Assembly (NCBI GenBank): GCA_036897095.1
Contig: JAYMSP010000109.1
Span: forward strand, 1-64,000
Reading direction: 5' to 3'
Length of the DNA stretch: 64,000 bases
Source: Plantago elongata
Lineage: Eukaryota; Streptophyta; Magnoliopsida; Lamiales; Plantaginaceae
Shown: in pieces, positions 26,101 through 39,250 of the stretch
Layout of the letters: each line of letters starts with the position of its first letter
How positions within the stretch are numbered: position 1 is the first letter of the stretch
Notes under the pieces: model-generated
Databases searched by the model: none
Seen by the model: the letters and a program-made list of their open reading frames with translations, nothing else
What the model was told of the DNA's origin: nothing
Made by a program: the position numbers and the translations under genes

Positions 26101-26357
26101 TCATCAATCCACTGAAACCAACTAAACTAGCTGTTAAAATGAACAAGATCTGAGCTTTACTGAACGAAAGTACACATTGAACAACTAGAAACTCACCGAT
26201 CAGAAGGAGAAGCTGGAGTAGTATTGGCGGAGCCAACTAAGAACAGAACCGATCTCAAATGAACCCAGGAAGACGACGAAGAAGATGGAGAAGAAGACAA
26301 CGGTGGTGAAGATTTCGACGACGATGAAGAAGTCTGACTTCGTCTAAGAGCTCTCAT
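23143..26357 (-). CDS. TBC-domain Rab GTPase-activating protein
   Basis: There are five coding exons: 26357-26197, 25463-25328, 25196-25147, 24552-24499 and 24355-23143. They total 1614 nt, giving 537 residues. The N-terminus is Ser-rich (about residues 9-33). It is followed by WSRRKRKHILSAHHWKTLF and SIRAEVWPFLLGVYDL, the start of the TBC fold. A long acidic, serine-rich insert (about residues 172-257) splits the domain. The catalytic fingers are present: Arg285 in IIRLDAIRAN and Gln349 in EIGYCQGMSDL. The family speeds GTP hydrolysis by Rab proteins; it is close to the plant TBC1D15/GYP7-like group. The Rab target cannot be read from sequence. The leader upstream of 26357 is GC-rich and contains GA tracts. 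Confidence 0.94.
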
Positions 26358-27384
26358 CTATTACAGCTTCTCTAAAACTACTCTTTAACTAAAAATCCCT
26401 CTTTTCTAGGGTTTCAAAATGTAACTAGAAATGGACCAAATCGATTCTCAAAACCACGGCGGCGGCTAATGCCAGGCCACCCGAATCGCCTCCATTCGCC
26501 GCCGCGTGCCTCGCCACCACCTCCTCCGATGAACACCGATCTAATGAGCTGATTGATCCTGCTGGTGACTGTGAGCTCCAAAAACATGGGTGGAGGAGTG
26601 AAACGACTGTTTAGCCCTTGTGCTGCATCAAGCAGAGTGGATTTTCCACAATGAAGAAGCAGGCAACTGGTGAAACAAAAACACCTTTATTTATTGTGAT
26701 TTGCTTTATTTCTTGTCCAGCTTTTCCTCGTGCAATCAATTGATTGATGTTTGCTTTGAACTCGTTGTGCCGATCTATCTATCTACTCATTTTTCTAAAT
26801 AATTTCTCTCTCTAGAGATTAGAGAGAGAGTAGAGAGTACATGATGGTGGATCAGATATTTATACTGAGAGGACTTGGAGAAGAAAGAAGTACTGGAAGA
26901 AGAAGATTTGAAACACTTCTTGCCATTTGCCAAATTCAGTTGTTGCTGTAATAATAAAAGAAAGAAACAAGATGGTCGTGTTTCAAAAGTCCAGACCGGA
27001 TTTGGACTAGAATTTCATCTCGAATCGGTTCAACCAGTAGGTGGCTAAACTTGTACTGCATCGATTTTGGGATTCAGATCATATTTTAATATGGATAAAT
27101 GATGAATAAAAAAGAGATGTTCCGTTGATAAATACAAAAAATGAAACATTTATATAAATAATAAAAGTGTTCAAATGAAACATCGATACAAAACAAAACG
27201 AAGCAAGTAACAAGTAACAACTGATCAATTATATCTCCTTTTTTTATTAAATAAGGGATGTGTATACAACAATTAAAATCTATTTTAACGGTATCGTCAA
27301 TTACGATTTAACTTTTTAATAGTTTTTCGTATGCTTTGTGTGTGTGCGTATTGGCTGGACCGATCCGAACAAGCCGGATTGTCT

Positions 27385-27465
27385 GGTTGATTTGTTGAGT
27401 AGAACACTGTGCAAGTGGTGTAAGCAAGCACCGGGTTCGAGGTTAAACAACGACGTTCCATTTGC
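27385..27465 (+). mobile_element. Possible SINE head (weak)
   Basis: A B-box-like GGGTTCGAGGTTA lies downstream of TGGTTGATTTGTTGAG, which may be a worn A-box. The spacing is near that of a tRNA. No clear body or tail follows, so this may be a fragment or chance. Confidence 0.25.
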
Positions 27466-28535
27466 AATTGCATTGCGTGGAGTTTTGAAGATAATTGTAA
27501 TTAACTAATGCTAATTGGTAGATGAATATTGATAATGACATTTCGCATATTTTAGACTGAGTTTTGTTTGGCTCTCTTGTTTTCTAGCAGGCTCATGTGC
27601 ACTGAGATTCTTATTTTTTCATCACATCTAATTTTAGATTTCACTTCTAAGTTCTCACTGTTTATTGGTTTTTACATTTATCATCCAACAATTTAATTTA
27701 ATGGGACATGTATAAAGTTAATGAGATGTAGTACAATATTGGTCCCAACTTTTTACACTGAAGTTTGTTGTGGGTAAAATGCACTACACTATTATTCTGA
27801 TTTTGGTTGGACTAACAACCCGAATTTATGATCGATATTACTCATTTGACCGACATAGTTTGTAGCAAATAACAATGAGTTTTTTACCAATGAGTCCAGC
27901 ATTAATGTTCTTTTCACAAATAAATCACTTTTTTTTCCTCACCATTCAATCAAATGGCTTACAAAATGGTCCTAATTCATCCTGAAATTGATGCCCCTTG
28001 GAAATTTGCTATATAGGCCCATCCAGTCATTTAAAGACCAATTGGTATAAAATTTAAGATCGGTATAGAATTTGAGTTATAGTGTATAAATTAGAAAAGA
28101 TATGACCCTTCCAGGTTGCAGCCTTTTCCCAGCAATGGCTCCTTCGTCCTTCCCACTCTCTTATTTTATAGCAACATAATTTTGGCTATTAATCTACATT
28201 CTCATTTATAATAAAAAATATAAATATATAAAAACGTATATAATTATAACACTTTATAAAAATTTAATATTATACAACTTATATATTTTACGATTGTTTA
28301 TAAGAGAGTCGTAAAAATAAACTAAGAAAAGACTTTAAAATTAATTCAAAGAAGGTAAAAGAAATACGACTTTTAGTTTTAAATTATGAGTCTTAATTTG
28401 TACTTTAAATAAAAATACGACACATTCTTTTTTTTGACCTATTCGATATTTGTGTTAGGTATTAAGAGTGATAATTTTAAAATACTCTGATTTTTAAGAA
28501 TTAAATTAATCATATATTTTATAGTATGAAAATCC

Positions 28536-28800
28536 TCCCATATACATATATATATACCCTACACACACTTACATCAGTGACATGTATATAATCCCCCACA
28601 CACACACGGTTACACATATATACACACACATATGTCACACTACCCCAACTAGATTACATATAATCACATTAACAGTTACTATATGTATATATACTTATAT
28701 CACACTGCCCCAACATTATTACATATAATCACATTAACATATGTATATGTACATATACATTTGTCACATTGTCACTACATATAACCACATTTACTATTGT
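28536..28800. repeat. Diverged minisatellite, about 3 units of 60-75 bp
   Basis: The block TACATATAATCACATTAACA recurs, each time preceded by a CACACT(A/G)CCCCAAC-like segment and separated by TATATG/TATATA and ACACAC runs. The third copy is more diverged (TACATATAACCACATTTAC). Confidence 0.6.
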
Positions 28801-30177
28801 GAAAGATTGAATCAAGCTGACTAGAGAAGATTGAATCAAAATAGGTTTTAAAAAAGCCTGCAATTCGTAAACTGGCGAGGCGAGGCGGAGTGAAGAAGAT
28901 CAGCAGGCCGCAATCTCGTCTCCCTGGATCTCAGCGTGTAAGGATATTAAGGGTGGGTGTTTGCAGGAAACGGCTTCAACAAATTGCACAAGGGCTGTTA
29001 TGCAATTATTTAAGCTATACACAACCAATCCTTTAAAATGTGATCACGTGAGGGGAAAAGTAGGGGTTTTTCTGGGTGTTTTCATGGCATATTAGACTGA
29101 TTTGTAAATATAAATGTGTTCAATTTGTGAAAATGTGTCCCAAACTGTATTGTAGCTCTCCCAAGTAACAATTGAACTACATAGTACGTACATATATTGT
29201 TGTTTTCATAACATACGGAGTGTTTGGCTACGCGTTTAAATTGAGACTCAATTAGTCTGTTTTATAATCAGTCAAATTTATCATTCAGAATAAGAATGTA
29301 TAGTCATATAAATTCCTTTCACGTTAATATCATGTGCGTGCTCTTTGTGTATAGATAGAATCCGTAGGAAGGTGCACATTGTAGAATTGCCGTTTGGTCC
29401 AGCATGCTAGTATTTGTCTTCAAACCAAAGCAACAATATACTTGATGATCCTGTTGCCAACACTTCTAATAAGTCTTCATTACTGATTATAACATTTTCT
29501 CAATAGAACATTCCAATTTTCCTTTCTTCTTTCCATTCTCATTTCATTTTCACTTGGCTCTCTTCTCCTCTTTAGTAGTGCGCCATTTATATTGACCACT
29601 TTCCATGGATTTCTGCAATGGGATATGATTGCAATTAGCTTTTCCGATTCAAAAATCATCCATAATGTTGGCCATATCTTGAAATTGCCAAGCCCTTTTT
29701 AGCTTTATTCATTTTAGTAGTATGCTTTTTCTTTATAGGAGGAAGTTATTTTTACTCATGCTACTCGAGGTTGTAAAATTGCCTAACTATAAAGTTGTTG
29801 CTAAATGATGATGTATAAGATCGCCGAAGTAAGTGCAAACTCAAGGGGCGGTGTGGGCGAGTCATGAGTAGATCTTGATCACTGGACGGTGCATCTGAAA
29901 TAAGATAGTGTGAATTTATGGTGTTGTTATACTTAAAACCAGCAGTAGAAAGACAGTCATAAGCAAGACACGTAACCTTTGGCCTAACACATTCGTGAAT
30001 CGTGCACAAATCCTCAAGAGTTCAATAATCAAGACTTAGATACGTCAACCATTTATTATAGTACATCACCTTCATACTTCATCCTTCATCCTACATCAAC
30101 AAGTACAGATACATGAGAGCTATTCATCTCTTATTATACACCACGTACATTATTATGCAGCTCCATATTGCATCATA

Positions 30178-32350
30178 TCAAAGTTTGATAACAAGTTTTG
30201 AAGCAGCCTCGCTGTCCAAGAACCATGTCATCTCTTTTTCACATGAAACCAAAGCAGCTGGCAAGGGATCAGTTGGTTCAAGGGAATGGTTTGGGGATCG
30301 AAAGTTCTCACCCAGTACTCTCTCCACGGCAGGAGCCAAATCAGCCCCAGTGATCACCATGGCGATCTCTGAGGACGAGTTTATAACTGGAAACGTGAAA
30401 GTTATCCGTGGTGGAGGTGGTTTAGGAGAGTCTTTAATGAAAGTAACCCAACGCTCCTTCTCGTGACGTTGATTGCGTGTAGGGAAGAGAGAAGCCACGT
30501 GTCCATCAGGACCCATCCCGAGCAGCATCAGATCGAATTTCGGAAAGCCGCTATCTGAGAGTGGAATAGTTTTGTTCTCAACCAATTTTTTTAAACGCTC
30601 CTCGTAATCATCAGCTGCACCTTCGGGACACAAGACACCTTCGGGAGACAAGATCTTGTCATTAATTGCATAAATGTTTCCAGAGGGAATCAGTACCTAA
30701 AAGCACCAAAACCAAAGCTTAAGCACAGGCAGGCAAATTATCTAGTAGGCTACATTACAGTGGATGAATGACCCCTATACATGATCGGGGAGCTGATTGA
30801 ACAACCTAATCCCCCATCTGTGTTGCCATATCATATTGTCAATATGGTAAAAGGGGTGTTGCATTATGAAGTCTACTCAACATTAATACCCTAAGAAATA
30901 CAGACTCCACAACTTTAGTAAGAAATTTATGAACATTTAACTCGAATGCAGCCTATCCCAACTTGAGCTAGTTATCCCAGCCATTAATTCAACCATGGAA
31001 TAATGAATCCTAAATTGTTTGTACTAATGCAAGCTTATGTTTACTCACTGCATCTATAATATAGTAGATAGCAATAGGGAAGTATTCCAGAATCCAGGTA
31101 ATGAACTTATTTCTATGCTGGGAAATTTTTTCTAGTACAAATCTGATGAGGAAAAACACAGCTGCCTGGGCTTTCATTTGCATATCTTGCGATCTCTTAA
31201 TAGAAGGATCCAATTTGCTAGATTTGTCTACTTACTTAGCAGAACAAGATATGCAATTAGGTTGTGATCCACTCTGTTTCAAGATTCTTGAACTAACTCA
31301 CTCAGCATAAACTAGGTAGTACAGTATGAAATTTAAATCCCTACTTGAGCTTAATGCTTCCAGCACTCAACTAAAGCATAATGTCTTTTCAACTTTGAAA
31401 TTAGCTACTAGCCGTTTCAAAATGAAAGCCAAAATCTATCCACTTCATCTATGGTATAGGGCCTAGGAGCGGCAATCCATGAAAAATCTGGAATTGAAAT
31501 TCCACACCAGCACCAAGCCACCAACAAAAAACTAGTACTAGCATATTAGTGAAAACTATTCACTCACAGTGAAGAGCCAGGTGAAACATGTGTGTACTGA
31601 ATTATAGTTCCTACTAACTTAGCAAGACAAGATGAACAAGTACGTTGCAATCTACTAGTAGTATTCTGTATCTACACATTAAGTTTCCTAAACTCGCTCA
31701 AAGCAAGGACATACTGTAATATTGGAACTACAAATTAAGCTTCCTAGTTGATTACAGAATGAGTTTCTAACAGTATAAACCACTCGAGTACAGCGAAACA
31801 TATATGACAAGACGACAACGACAAGATAACTGCACATACAATTGAATGAAAAATGAAACTACCTTGGATAGAAATCCTCTTGAGGCCAACAAGTAATTGC
31901 TGTCTTCGTGATCCAGTGGAACCACTCTCTCGTCCACCCAGAATATAAGCCACTTGGACCACTCCACCGTATCCAGATACGGAGGCTCCACCAGCTTCCT
32001 ACAGCATATAACAAAAAAATCACATAATTCGGATGAGAAAATCAAAAACCCACCGAGCAAGAACAGTCAAATATACTTAATTTGACATTCACACTTCACC
32101 CAGAGGAGAAAAAACAAACAGGGCATAAGCATAAAGATACTCATACAAGCATTTCATCGAACAGTTGTCCGCATTAAGAAAGATGAGTTTACCTCATGGT
32201 ATCAATCAAAGTACCACCAGAAAGAACAATGGAGAAGGATCCCTTTGCCTGAATGTATTCCCGGGAGCGATCGGCGGTGTATCTGGCGAGAGCGACAGCC
32301 ACATCTTCCTCTGAATTGAGCTTCTGTACTCTTCTGTTATTATTCGCCAT
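30178..32350 (-). CDS. PGL: 6-phosphogluconolactonase, copy A (cytosolic form)
   Basis: There are three exons: 32350-32193, 31998-31863 and 30696-30178. They total 813 nt, giving 270 residues. The protein hydrolyses 6-phosphogluconolactone in the oxidative pentose phosphate pathway. Motifs in order are VLSGGTLID (phosphate-binding loop), FWVDERVVPLDHEDSN, and GMGPDGHVASLFP with the conserved His at about residue 164. The N-terminus (MANNNRRVQKLNSEEDV) has no transit or signal peptide, and the C-terminus (KLVIKL) is not a classical PTS1, so a cytosolic site is inferred. A second lactonase gene with the same exon phases lies directly upstream on the same strand (33193-34533), so the two are a tandem duplication. 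Confidence 0.95.
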
Positions 32351-33192
32351 ATTGTTCTGCAAATTGGTTTGTCTTCCAATATATGTTAAAGTTCCAGGTC
32401 CATTTGGAGTTATGTTGTAGGAGTGAGAAGTCTACTTGTGTTTAAAACGTGTTAATTTATTGTTAATGTAGTTCATCTCTACGTAGACCGTTTATCATGA
32501 AACTTTATAATCTTAATATGGATAATAAAATATATTAAACCAACATCATTATAAGATCACCAAACTTTTAATTAATATGTATGCTAAAATGTTAGCATCA
32601 TGTTTAACGTAGCAAAAGTTCATGTAACATAATTCTTCATCAAATGCCTTAATTTCTTTGAAAATTGAAATAAAATGGTAAAGCTGAAATGTTATCACTT
32701 ACCTAAGATGAACTCTGCTCAATCGTATACGAAAGATGACTATAATTTGGATGCTCAACCGTATACAAAAGATGACTATAATTTGGATGATACTGGTAAG
32801 GATTAACCCATCAACTTTATGTATTATTATAAATGTTATTAAAGAAGATCCAATTGATTATTTAAGTGTTAAAATATTTAAAAAAACTTGTTCGTGGTAC
32901 AAAATTCTTGTATCCCCTATTGGAACGACTTTGCTTAACCATATGATCAAAATTATTAATAATCTTTTTACCATACACTAAATATTATTGCAAGCTCTTT
33001 TATTACCGCACACTAAACATCATTGTAGCTAACAACAAGGAGGTGGGTTTTGGTAATAAAAACGTACCAATAGAAAAGGTAAAATGTAGACGAACAAAAT
33101 GACAAATTTTGATCAAAATAAATTCTAATTAAGTAGCTTGCTAATTTATATTGACTCGATTGGACATGAAAAAGAAGTACAAGAAGAATCAA

Positions 33193-34533
33193 TTAGTGCA
33201 AGTCGGAAGCAGCATCGCCGTCCAAAAACCACGTCAATGTCTCCACTGCTCTCACTTCAGCGCTAGGCAACGTTGGTTGCGGTTGTGGTAGAGCACCCAA
33301 TGCCACTGCCACCGCTCGTGCCACTGTCGCCTCGGTCACCACAATCGCAATGTTTGGGGCGGAGTTAATCACTGGAAAAGTCATTGTCATCCTCAATGGT
33401 GGTGGTCTAGGTGCATCAGTGATGTACGTGACCCATCGTTTCTTCTCGTAGCGTTGTTGACGGTTTGGAAACAAGGATGCTACATGCCCATCCGGTCCTA
33501 CTCCGAGTAGCATTAGATCAAATTTTGGATATCCATTTTTGGACAACGGTATTATTTTCTTATGCACTAGTGTCTTTAGTTGGGATTCATAATCTCTAGC
33601 TACAATAGATGCAGATCTGTTGTAGTTTATCGCGTAAACATTACGTGGAGGAATCGGTACCTATACAAAAACAACACTTGTGTCAAGTCCTACATAATGT
33701 TCAATTTGGTGCCACAATAGTATACTACAACACAAGTATAAGACTTATGCTATATAGTAAAGTAATAAAGTGTGCACTCATTAAATAAAAATATATGTGA
33801 TTAGTCTTATATTTCTTGTGTCTAGTGCATTGGTCTCGACTCTACTACATACTTCTTGTGTCTAGTGCATTGGTCTCGACTTTATTACATGTATTCAGTT
33901 TTCACCAAGTGTATTTTGTGTGTCCAGTGACTGCATTGGTCTCGACTCTACTACATATATTCAGTTTTCACCTTAAGTGTAAGTGTGGAAAAATTTAGAA
34001 ATTCAGTTTACCTTTGAGAGAAAACCATCAAATGCCAATTTGTAATTGCTGAGAGGATCATCAAGAGGAACAACCCTATCATCCACCCAAAATATGAGCC
34101 ATTTCGACCAATCCACCATTTTGGCATTTTGAGGTTCCACTAGTTTCCTAATATACCAACAGAATATGATATCATTTGAAACACCAACCATGCATAAAAA
34201 AATACAAGAATCTTCAAGTATTAATATAACTTTAGGGACAATGATCATAACTTGATCATGTTTTAAAAAGCCAGTAAACTCTTTGAAGCTCATGGTCGAA
34301 AACGTAAGGCGAAAGCATTACCTCAACGCGTTGATAAGGATACCTCCAGATAGAACGACGGTGAAAGAGCCTTTCTCCTTGATATATTTGTTGGAGAGAT
34401 TGACAGTGTAGTTTACAAGGGCCAGAGCTACATCTTCTTCGGTCTCTAATTTTCTCACAATAGTCTCGCATTTGGAAGCCAAACAAAGTGGTGAGATTGC
34501 CAGAAAAGCCAAGAAAAATAGAGCTAGCTTCAT
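33193..34533 (-). CDS. 6-phosphogluconolactonase-like, copy B with N-terminal signal peptide
   Basis: There are three exons: 34533-34322, 34147-34012 and 33660-33193. They total 816 nt, giving 271 residues. The middle exon has the same length (136 nt) and phases as in copy A. Catalytic motifs are kept: VVLSGGILI, FWVDDRVVPLDDPLSN and GVGPDGHVASLFP (His at about residue 175). In place of the short hydrophilic start of copy A, this protein begins MKLALFFLAFLAISPLCLA followed by SKC, a textbook signal peptide with a likely cleavage near residue 20. I see no KDEL-type retention signal (the end is DLH). It is therefore predicted to enter the ER or the apoplast, which is unusual for this enzyme. 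Intron 2 holds a minisatellite (33813-33972). Confidence 0.92.
33813..33972. repeat. Minisatellite in intron 2 of lactonase copy B
   Basis: The core TGCATTGGTCTCGACT appears three times (units beginning near 33813, 33853 and 33914). The first two units are spaced 40 bp and the third about 61 bp. The block (G/A)TATTCAGTTTTCACC appears after the second and third. Confidence 0.8.
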
Positions 34534-35544
34534 TGTATTGGCAATGGAGTATTAGTTTGTCATAGTTGCCTACGGAAATTAGCTATTTGTACATACTTTG
34601 TGGGGTCAATTAGCGGCTGCTAATGAAAATGTACAATATTAGTATTAAAATTTCTAAATTGTCCGTGAATGTCAAATTGTAACTAATATTGTTAGTACAA
34701 AATGATTTAAAATATAGAGATGGGGAATAGGATTATAACCGTTTGGTCTTATTTGGTGTCTCTCAAATCTATACCACGTGAATTTCGTTGCATTACTGAC
34801 GAATGAAATTTGGTTTTCATCCAGATACATGGATCATGTACAAATACTAGTATTATTCTAAGATGACGTAATAATAACAAATACTAGAGTCTGCAAATTT
34901 GAATACTCGTGCTCGGATGAGCATCATTCATCATATGATGTTCGAATTTTCTTGACCCATGGTGTGAATCAACATTCTAAGGCATCTTCTACTTCTCATT
35001 CCACCTTCTTGTGATGATCGAATGTAATTATATAATCATCAAAACTTAATATATCACGTACTAAAATAAACAAAAAATATACTTAATTATCAAAATTGCA
35101 TCAAATTTTTTCAAACATGAATAAATATTATACGAAACGTCCTCAATTATTATCGTTACATCTAACCCTCTGAAACAATAACAACTTCCTCCATATCCCC
35201 TTAATTATCAAGATCTCTCCAAACGTTTATAAATGTAGTAGAAACTTGAAACTATCAATTGATAAATGTGTTATTTCACATATGAATAATGAAAGATGAG
35301 ACCGGACATTATTCATACTTGTAGAATTACATCTTTAATTTTGTTTAATACTATGAATTCCAGAAACTGTGACCATCTTTGATCCTTAGGTTGGTGTTTC
35401 TTTCTATTTCTTTTATAATTATAACAATGTACCATTATAATTTATAAGATTAAATGGAAAACTAAATACACAAAGAATCACCAAAGAGGATAAAGAAACA
35501 CTGGTGGTTTCCAAATGCTCAATGTTCTTTTTTTTCTAAAATAT

Positions 35545-35715
35545 TCGTAGCCGAGTGACAAATTAAGACATCCATAACTAAAATGTCACGGATTCGATTT
35601 TTCGAAATGGGTGATATATATCCTCTTTATAGAGAATTATAAAAAAAGTTATTGATGATGAGTATTTATTCGTTTGACTATTGTAATTGTAATATCGTAG
35701 CTAAAAAAAAAAGCT
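35545..35715 (+). mobile_element. tRNA-derived SINE (candidate)
   Basis: An A-box-like GTAGCCGAGTGAC is followed about 40 bases later by a B-box-like GGATTCGATTTT, the internal RNA polymerase III promoter arrangement. The body continues to a terminal A-run (GTAGCTAAAAAAAAAAG, about 35698-35713). The order head, body and A-tail on one strand supports a SINE. I did not find a convincing flanking duplication. Confidence 0.5.
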
Positions 35716-35913
35716 CAATATTTTTTTAACAATGTTGGTGTTCCGCAAAATTGGAGATATTCGGGCCCTTTATTTATTTCATTATATTTTAATTTATTAC
35801 AGTTTGATAAATTAAAAATTACTTATAATTTATTTTATTAAAAATAGGGGGTAAGTTTGTAACGTTATTATAGGTATAAATAATCTCATTTTTTTTGTGT
35901 GAAGCGCATCTTT

Positions 35914-36355
35914 TGACACGCGGAAATTGCGTGTTTTTTTATAATATTAAATTTTAATTTTTACAAGTAAAAATGTTCGTTCACGTGAATTCTACACATG
36001 CGATTATATGTTTGACTAACAATTCCTTAATTTTATATGAGTAGTTTTAGGAAAACAGATATCCTAAAGATATGAAGGTAGTGGGGAGTAATTTTGGGAC
36101 TAATAACTACTTTCAAGTATTTGATTATTATTAGTAACAAGCAAATTTGACACGCGAATTTTGCGTGTTTTTTTTATAATATTAAATTTTAATTTTTTAC
36201 AAGTAAAATTGTTCGTTCACGAATATTCTTCACACGCTATTATATGTTTGATTTTCAATTTCTTAATTTTATATGGATAGTTTTAGTAAAAATAATATCC
36301 TAAACTATGAAACTAGTGGAAAAACTACGTTTGGGACTAATAACTACTTTGAAGT
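35914..36355. repeat. Diverged tandem duplication, period about 236 bp
   Basis: Copy 1 (about 35914-36117) and copy 2 (about 36150-36355) both start TTGACACGCG with AATT.GCGTGTTTTTT. They share ATAATATTAAATTTTAATTT, GTTCGTTCACG and TTAATTTTATATG, and both end GGGACTAATAACTACTTT with AAGTATTT. Small indels separate them. Confidence 0.75.
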
Positions 36356-36854
36356 ATTTTGCACTAATTTTTCGACGATTCGGGAGGATTTGATGCAATG
36401 TTGATAAGCGAGGGTCAACTGTGCTATATTTATTAACGTTTCAGTAGATTTTGTGCAATTTTGATAATTGGAGGTATATCATACAATGAAAATTAATTTT
36501 CGAGGGATTTTGTGCAATTTTTATAATTTGGTGCGTTTTGTACTTGTTTAATATAAATGAATGAGGTTTGTATAGTTTACCCGTACTAAATCGTTACTTA
36601 CCTTACATAACATGTTAATATATCAACTCATTCCATAAGAAAACTATTTTGTTACATATAGATTTTTGTGGTCACTAGGTTTCGCTCAACTAACAAACGA
36701 GCAGCGGATCATAAGCCTCACATGCAGGCTTGTAATGAAAATAATATCATCAAATTTAGAAGTATTTACTAAATAAATTCGCAGAAAAAGAAGCAGTCAC
36801 GACTCACGAGCATAATTCCATAGCGGACTCGGGTCGTTTTAGATGCCTATCAAG

Positions 36855-38569
<1,715 letters not shown>

Positions 38570-39250
38570 ACTGCTTGCTTGCCTGCTACTGTTTTTACAT
38601 TGTCATGTTTTTACTTGGCTACAAGTGGATATGCACTATGTTATATTTTGCCCATAGACAACATGAATTTATTGATGTAGTTCAACTATGGATATCATTT
38701 CAGATCCTTGCGATTCAACTTTTATGTTATTTGTTTCTATATTTTGTACTTGCTGTTCATTGCGGTCAGATTTATAGCTATTGCATTTACCATGGTTTGT
38801 GTAGTGTACAGATAAGATCGTAAATGCCTGGATAAAATAACAAATCACAAGGAAAATTCTGAAACTACTAAATTACTGCAACTAGTAAATTACCAAATTA
38901 AGCGAAGTGTATACTCTTCAAATTAAATTATCGTTATTTTCGTCTTTAATCTACACATGTGCATGTTTGTTCATTCAAGTATAAATGCGCAAACAACCCT
39001 TTATTCTGACTTGTCGTCATCTTTTGTCTTGAAGTGTACACAAGGCACGTTTGTTCTTCTGAAGTATAATCGCATTGCTTTTGAACTGCGTAACTATTGA
39101 AGTGTTAAACCTGTGTTGGCTAGTGGCTTTCCATTTTGGATCCATAACTTATCTGTTGAAAGAGCAAAAGTGATCAAATCTAAATTACTATATAAACCGT
39201 GGTATGAATACGCCAAGAAATGTGAAGACCGCAGCTTGTAATTTATTCGC

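Larger units (their letters stand above)
26400..30100. other. TBC leader region and 3 kb gene-free AT-rich DNA
   Basis: Positions 26400-26900 look like the leader and promoter of the TBC gene: CCGCCG-rich codon-like text, then a GA tract at 26806-26840. From 27000 to 30100 I see no exon chain. The 83-codon frame at 29761-30009 (-) has no recognisable motif. The stretch contains a possible SINE head (27385-27465), a diverged minisatellite (28536-28800) and a short GC-rich island (about 28870-28960). Confidence 0.55.
34560..36850. other. Gene-free AT-rich DNA with a SINE candidate and a tandem duplication
   Basis: No open frame worth reporting. The stretch holds the promoter of lactonase copy B at its left end, a tRNA-like SINE (about 35545-35715), and two diverged direct copies of a 205-bp unit (35914-36355). 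After that come three short, loosely similar units with GATTTTGTGCAATTTTGATAA-like text (36370-36530). Confidence 0.55.

Noticed and set aside
30113-30466. 117-codon plus-strand frame
   Set aside because: It is antisense to exon 3 of lactonase copy A.
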